This document shows positions 59,932-64,000 of a stretch of DNA of 64,000 bases, one piece after another. A model generated the notes under the pieces. It saw only the letters and a list, made by a program, of their open reading frames with translations. It made no database searches and was not told where the DNA came from. Source of the stretch: Chryseobacterium sp. Bi04. GTDB lineage: Bacteria > Bacteroidota > Bacteroidia > Flavobacteriales > Weeksellaceae. The DNA lies in NCBI RefSeq assembly GCF_918698085.1, contig NZ_CAKKLP010000007.1, forward strand, positions 1 to 64,000, written 5' to 3'. A program made the translations under genes and the position numbers. Numbering within the stretch: the stretch's first letter is position 1; each line of letters opens with the position of its first letter.

Positions 59932-61340
59932 ATGAAAGGACATTTAAAAAGTGATTCAGAACAGATTGATTAACTGCTGGATATTATAAAAAGACAGGGA
60001 ACAGAATATCTGAATAATATTACAGACAGGCCGACCTCTATAGATAATGCTCCTATACCAGAGCTACAGGGCTTGCCGGAAACGGGCTATGGAACGGAAA
60101 AAACGCTACAGATTTTCAACGAAAAATTCGAGCCGATAATGGTTGGATCTGGAGGGCCTAGATATGGGGGTTTGTAACAGGAGGAACTACTCCGGCATCC
60201 ATTGTGGGAGATTGGCTGGCCACTATTTATGATCAGAATACCCAAACCGTGTCAGGACAAGGAGATATTTCTGCAAATATAGAGATCGAAACAATACAGC
60301 TTTTGCTTACACTTCTTCAGCTTCCGGAAAACTTTCTTGGAGGTTTTGTATCAGGAGCCACCATGTCGAATTTTACCTGCCTGGCTGTGGGCCGTCAATG
60401 GTTAGGAAAAGAACAAGGAAGAGATATTGCGAAAGAAGGTGTTTCCGGAACAGTAAAAATACTGACAGCAACTCCACACTCATCTTCCATAAAGTCATTG
60501 TCATTATTAGGGCTGGGAAGCAATAATATTGTTAAAATTAAAAAAGAAGAAGGAAACCGTGAGGCTATCAATATCAAAGATCTTGAAGAACATATTCTGA
60601 GACTTACTGGTGAGCCGTTTATCCTGATTTCAAGTGGGGGAACTGTAAATACAGTGGATTTTGATGATTTTAAGGCTATCAGTGAATTAAAAGAGAAATA
60701 TAATTTCTGGTGGCATATTGATGCGGCTTTTGGAGGATTTGCAGCATGTTCAGATTCATATAAACACCTTGTGGAAGGTTGGGAATATGCTGACAGTATT
60801 ACGGTAGACTGTCATAAATGGTTGAATGTTCCTTACGAAAGTGCTGTGTTTTTAATCAAGGAACAACATAAAATTTTGCAGGTAGAAACCTTTCAGAATT
60901 CAAATGCACCTTATCTGGGAGATCCGTTGGATAATTTCAGTTATTTAAATTTTCTTCCTGAAAACTCAAGAAGATTAAAGGCGCTTCCGGCCTGGTTCTC
61001 TATTATGGCTTACGGTAGAAAAGGGTATCAGGAGATTGTAGATAAGAATATATCATGGGCAAAACAGTTGGGAGAGTTAATTGAAAACAGTAATGATTTT
61101 AAATTGCTGGCCCCGGTACGGTTGAATACGGTTTGTTTTACATTAAAGGATGAGGTAAAGGAGGATGAGGTAGGGCGATTTCTTGAAAAGCTTAATGATA
61201 CAGGGAAAGTCTTTATGACACCTACTTTTTATAACCAGCATAACGGAATAAGAGCTGCATTTGTCAACTGGATGACCAGTGAAAAGGATATTCAGCTGGT
61301 ATTTGATCTCATGAATGAAATCATTACTGAAATAAAATAA
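59932..61340 (+). pseudogene. PLP-dependent amino-acid decarboxylase family gene with two lesions
   Basis: From the ATG at 59932 the frame begins KGHLKSDSEQID and hits an in-frame TAA at codon 14. It reads on as LLDIIKRQGTEYLNNI to PIMVGSGGPRYGG and then shifts; one missing T in TATGGGGG would restore RYWGFVTGGTTPASIV. The rest, open from 60204 to 61340, is intact: LTATPHSSSIKSL, WWHIDAAFGGFAAC (PLP-contact Asp), VDCHKWLNVPYES (Lys forming the Schiff base), LEKLNDTGKVFMTPTFYN. It belongs to the group II decarboxylases. The substrate is unclear. A 378-aa product from the GTG at 60204 would lack the N-terminal ~90 residues. Confidence 0.85.
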
Positions 61341-61349
61341 TATGTTGAA

Positions 61350-61377
61350 AAGCCTGCTGATAAATATTCACAGGCTT
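61350..61377. terminator. Weak stem-loop between convergent genes
   Basis: AAGCCTG pairs with CAGGCTT across a 14-nt loop, followed by ATTTTA on the plus strand. Confidence 0.5.
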
Positions 61378-62086
61378 ATTTTAATAGCAGGTCACAGAAC
61401 CAGAAAATATATTCTCCGTCCTCTTCTTCAGGATTTGTTTTAGGCTTGGGGTATGTTTTCTTTACTGTTTCGCCTATTGTAAACTGAATAGGTTTTTTAA
61501 AAATGGGACCATCAAACGTAAAGGTGTGAAACTCCCCATTTTCTCCGCATGGGTCTACATTCTTAGGAAGGTCATCGATGAAATTTTGATCAATAATCCG
61601 ACCTGCAAAGCTTTTATCCAGATAATTCCCGTTCACACAGGTTACGATGGTTTTGAAACCCAGATCTAAAAATTCATGGATGAGGTCTGATGTATTTTGC
61701 TTCCAAAGAGGAAAAACGGCTTTCATGCCGATACTGTTTAACTGTTCTTCTCTGTATTGACGAAGATCTTCGAGGAAAATATCTCCAAAAACAGAATGGG
61801 TAACCCCCTGAGCCTGTATTTCAGACATCGTTTTATTCATGATTTCCCGGTATTCTTCCATAGAAGGTTCTTTCGGAAGTTCCATTTTTATCAGGGGTAT
61901 TCCTATACTGGCAGCCTGCTGCTCCAAAAGAGATACATGAACTCCGTGCATGGAAATTCTTTGAAACTCCTTATTGATACTGGTAAGCAAGGTGATGACC
62001 TCATACCGGTTTTCCTGTAGTGTTTTGTAAAGAGCCAGCGCAGAATCTTTTCCGCTGCTCCAGTTGAATAAAGCTTTCGGTTTCAT
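61376..62086 (-). CDS. Dph6-like ATP pyrophosphatase (diphthine-ammonia ligase family)
   Basis: 236 aa from the ATG at 62086; the TTG at 62107 falls in the preceding terminator. The N-terminal PP-loop is NWSSGKDSALALYK. Further family motifs are MHGVHVSLLEQQAASIGIPL, THSVFGDIFLEDLRQYRE and VTCVNGNYLDKSFAGR, then DPCGENGEFHTFTFDGPIF. In archaea and eukaryotes Dph6 amidates diphthine. Bacteria lack diphthamide, so this relative must act on another substrate, proposed elsewhere to be cobalamin- or nucleotide-related. Cytoplasmic. Confidence 0.9.
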   Translation of the reverse strand: MKPKALFNWSSGKDSALALYKTLQENRYEVITLLTSINKEFQRISMHGVHVSLLEQQAASIGIPLIKMELPKEPSMEEYREIMNKTMSEIQAQGVTHSVFGDIFLEDLRQYREEQLNSIGMKAVFPLWKQNTSDLIHEFLDLGFKTIVTCVNGNYLDKSFAGRIIDQNFIDDLPKNVDPCGENGEFHTFTFDGPIFKKPIQFTIGETVKKTYPKPKTNPEEEDGEYIFWFCDLLLK

Positions 62087-62095
62087 TGTAAAATA

Positions 62096-62123
62096 AAAAT
62101 CTCCCAAAAATAAGGAGATTTTA
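62096..62123 (-). terminator. Terminator after the 347-aa secreted protein gene
   Basis: AAAATCTCC pairs with GGAGATTTT around an A-rich loop, just after the stop at 62128 (minus strand). The next gene starts 10 nt further on. Confidence 0.75.
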
Positions 62124-62127
62124 GCTA

Positions 62128-63171
62128 TTAGTATTTTTTGTTCTGAATTTCTTTCACAGGAATAAATCCTCCATTGAAGTAATTGATCTTCATTTCAAAA
62201 GGATAAGCGGGATTGGTCATAATCAGAGCTCCAATAGCGCCAAAAAATGCAGCTCCGGTAACCATCATACTTCCTCTATTGGGATCTGATCTTATTTTTC
62301 CAATGAAATAATAGTCATTATCTCTCTTTTCAGCCTTGGTAAACAGGTTTTCTATGGAAAGATAGATATAAGGTTCACCTTTATATACCACAGCATAGAT
62401 ATCATCCTTCTTGACCTCTTTTTCTTTGCCATCTGCCGTTTCATAGATTCTTACAATTTTGGGAGCATTACCATAAAACTTCACATTCGTAATTTCCTGA
62501 TCCGGCTGTTGATTTTTTAAAGAATTATAATCTTTGTAAACGCCATCTTTCAATTGAGGTGAGTTATAAAAACGGATCGACTCTTTTGCCGTATCATCAA
62601 AGTTTTTAACCTGCTCATAAGTATAGTGATGGGTAACTTCAGGTTTTTTAGAGGCATTTTTACTGATAAAATCAATAAGCATTTCGCTTCCTTTCTGGAG
62701 GGTTTCTTTAGTGACATCAGTTGCCCTGTGATCAATCACAGTATCAGGCTGATCAATCAAAGAATATGTTCCATCTTCATTTTTTGAAAATAAAAATGCT
62801 TGAAAATAACAATACCCGTGCTCACTTAGTTTAGCAGTAAGCTCGGCAAAATAGAGCTGTTTAAGATATAAAACTAAAGCCCCATCCTCTGTATTCTCAC
62901 CATTAATGCCGTTAAGTACATTCTGAAACTGGCTGGAAAGGCTCGAAGCAGAAACAACCTTTGCTTTAGCATTCAAAAGCCCCTGCTGAACAATTCCTAA
63001 TGAAATGGTATCTGTTCTGCGGTCAATAAGTTTGATTGTTTTATAATAGCTCTTATCTACTTTTTTAGTGGGAAGGCTGATGGTGAAATCTTCAGTTCGC
63101 TTTTGAGAAGATAACACTGAAGTAAGACAGAGTATCATCACAATTAAGGCTCTGTTAAAATAATTTTTCAT
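62128..63171 (-). CDS. Secreted protein of unknown function
   Basis: 347 aa from the ATG at 63171, which gives a clean signal peptide (KNYFNRALIVMILCLTSVLS, ending SQK). The longer frame to 63225 overlaps a terminator and is rejected. KTIKLIDRRTDTISLGIVQQG resembles the start of periplasmic DUF-type proteins of Flavobacteriia. A hydrophobic stretch near residue 305 (MMVTGAAFFGAIGALIM) may be a membrane-associated helix. The C-terminus ends FIPVKEIQNKKY. Function unknown. Confidence 0.8.
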   Translation of the reverse strand: MKNYFNRALIVMILCLTSVLSSQKRTEDFTISLPTKKVDKSYYKTIKLIDRRTDTISLGIVQQGLLNAKAKVVSASSLSSQFQNVLNGINGENTEDGALVLYLKQLYFAELTAKLSEHGYCYFQAFLFSKNEDGTYSLIDQPDTVIDHRATDVTKETLQKGSEMLIDFISKNASKKPEVTHHYTYEQVKNFDDTAKESIRFYNSPQLKDGVYKDYNSLKNQQPDQEITNVKFYGNAPKIVRIYETADGKEKEVKKDDIYAVVYKGEPYIYLSIENLFTKAEKRDNDYYFIGKIRSDPNRGSMMVTGAAFFGAIGALIMTNPAYPFEMKINYFNGGFIPVKEIQNKKY

Positions 63172-63212
63172 GATTATTCTCTTTATTGGTAAAAGTTTTG
63201 GGTTAAAAATAC

Positions 63213-63245
63213 AAAAAAACCTCAAAGAAATTCCTTGAGGTTTTA
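63213..63245 (-). terminator. Terminator of the methylmalonyl-CoA mutase family gene
   Basis: AAAACCTCAA pairs with TTGAGGTTTT. On the minus strand it lies 25 nt after the stop and ends in a T tract. Confidence 0.9.
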
Positions 63246-63270
63246 GTTTTATATTCTTGTGTTCAGAATA

Positions 63271-64000
63271 TTACATATTTCTTCTGTACTTACCGCCTAC
63301 TTCAAATAAAGCATTGGTGATTTGTCCAAGAGAACAGTATTTCACAGCATCCATCATAATTCCAAACAGGTTTTGCTGATTGATGGCTGCATATTGTAAT
63401 TTTTTAAGCGCTTCCTCAGACCTATCTTCATTTGATTTTTGGAAATTATGAAGCGTTTCGATCTGAACCTGCTTTTCTTCTTCTGTAGAACGGATCACTT
63501 CTCCCGGACGAACTGTTGGTGAACCGTCTTTTCCAAGGAAGGTATTTACCCCAATAATAGGGTATTCTCCGGTATGCTTCAGCCACTCGTAATGCATAGA
63601 TTCTTCCTGGATTTTTGAACGTTGGTACATAGTTTCCATAGCACCAAGAACACCACCTCTTTCCGTAATTCTGTCAAATTCTGCATATACCGCTTCCTCT
63701 ACAAGATCCGTCAGTTCTTCAATAATAAATGATCCCTGCAAAGGATTTTCATTTTTGGCTAACCCTAATTCTTTATTAATGATCAGCTGGATAGCCATTG
63801 CCCGTCTTACAGACTGTTCTGTAGGTGTTGTAATAGCTTCATCATATGCATTGGTATGTAGTGAGTTACAGTTGTCGTAGATAGCATAAAGTGCCTGAAG
63901 CGTAGTTCTGATATCATTGAAATCAATTTCCTGAGCGTGAAGAGAACGTCCCGAAGTCTGGATATGATATTTCAACATCTGGCTTCTTTCGTCAGCCCCA
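63271..64000 (-). CDS. Methylmalonyl-CoA mutase family protein, C-terminal part (N-terminus beyond the window)
   Basis: The frame stays open to the window edge: upstream of the Met at 63978 it reads GADERSQ, continuing into [22 protein letters not shown], the conserved QMLRYHxQTSG segment of the mutase barrel. The end [14 protein letters not shown] is the C-terminus typical of the fused isobutyryl-CoA mutase/methylmalonyl-CoA mutase-like (IcmF) proteins. Such enzymes use adenosylcobalamin to rearrange acyl-CoA carbon skeletons. Only about the last 240 residues are present, so the presence of the MeaB-type GTPase and B12 domains cannot be checked here. Confidence 0.9.
   Translation of the reverse strand, partial: GADERSQMLKYHIQTSGRSLHAQEIDFNDIRTTLQALYAIYDNCNSLHTNAYDEAITTPTEQSVRRAMAIQLIINKELGLAKNENPLQGSFIIEELTDLVEEAVYAEFDRITERGGVLGAMETMYQRSKIQEESMHYEWLKHTGEYPIIGVNTFLGKDGSPTVRPGEVIRSTEEEKQVQIETLHNFQKSNEDRSEEALKKLQYAAINQQNLFGIMMDAVKYCSLGQITNALFEVGGKYRRNM

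Noticed and set aside
60204..61340. Intact 378-aa decarboxylase gene
   Set aside because: The GTG start falls in the middle of a conserved segment (TPASIVGDWLA), and related coding sequence continues upstream in another frame, so it is the 3' part of a broken gene.

Overview
The window looks like a Chryseobacterium-type member of the Flavobacteriia (Bacteroidota). The DNA is AT-rich and Shine-Dalgarno signals are weak. Several genes are preceded by TAnnTTTG -7 boxes, which are typical of Bacteroidota promoters. There are three SusC/SusD pairs, type IX secretion C-terminal sorting domains, an RHS locus with DUF6443-type N-terminus, an rpmE2-type L31 protein and a fused methylmalonyl-CoA mutase C-terminus ending in a GKYRRNM-like tail. 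This assignment comes from reading the sequence only; no database search was run.

Layout. 1-130: 3' end of a 5S rRNA gene and its terminator, closing an rRNA operon. 131-1029: non-coding, with heptamer-periodic tracts and three copies of a ~120-bp dispersed repeat. 1030-5848: SusC/SusD pair 1. 5961-11298 (minus): a five-gene cluster of small secreted beta-rich subunits, a chaperone-like protein and a 917-aa outer-membrane-barrel protein, in the gene order of a chaperone-usher operon. 11493-29285: a nutrient block holding a phosphocholine-specific phospholipase C behind SusC/SusD pair 2, an Omp85-like barrel, an SDR oxidoreductase, SusC/SusD pair 3 followed by a GDPD/PI-PLC-like plus alkaline phosphatase fusion, and a PI-PLC lipoprotein. 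29402-33691 (minus): two secreted unknowns, aroA, a MazG-like pyrophosphohydrolase and a beta-helix lipoprotein. 33876-40988: rpmE2, a GlmU-like nucleotidyltransferase, an ECF sigma factor operon with DUF4252/GIN-domain proteins, a decayed pseudogene, guaB and a KTSC protein.

41067-44026 (minus): a two-gene cassette of a DUF4407 membrane protein and a soluble protein joining a Clp-type AAA+ ATPase to an FtsH-like M41 zinc peptidase. 44397-55346: a T9SS-exported beta-propeller protein, an SpvB/TcB-like 975-aa protein and a full RHS protein with a variable C-terminal tip, followed by a candidate immunity lipoprotein. A second, orphan RHS tip follows with its own (frameshifted) lipoprotein copy. 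Each tip is also faced by a convergent lipoprotein gene of a second family. 55451-64000: ruvC, a secreted unknown plus M64 peptidase pair, a 2H phosphoesterase, a class-C beta-lactamase-like hydrolase, a PLP-decarboxylase pseudogene with two lesions, a Dph6-like ATP pyrophosphatase, a secreted unknown and the 3' part of a methylmalonyl-CoA mutase family gene.

Themes. The central block could strip head groups and phosphate from phospholipids and import the products. The RHS region looks like a switchable polymorphic-toxin locus. The cluster at 5961-11298 and the AAA-M41/DUF4407 pair are the best candidates for poorly described systems.
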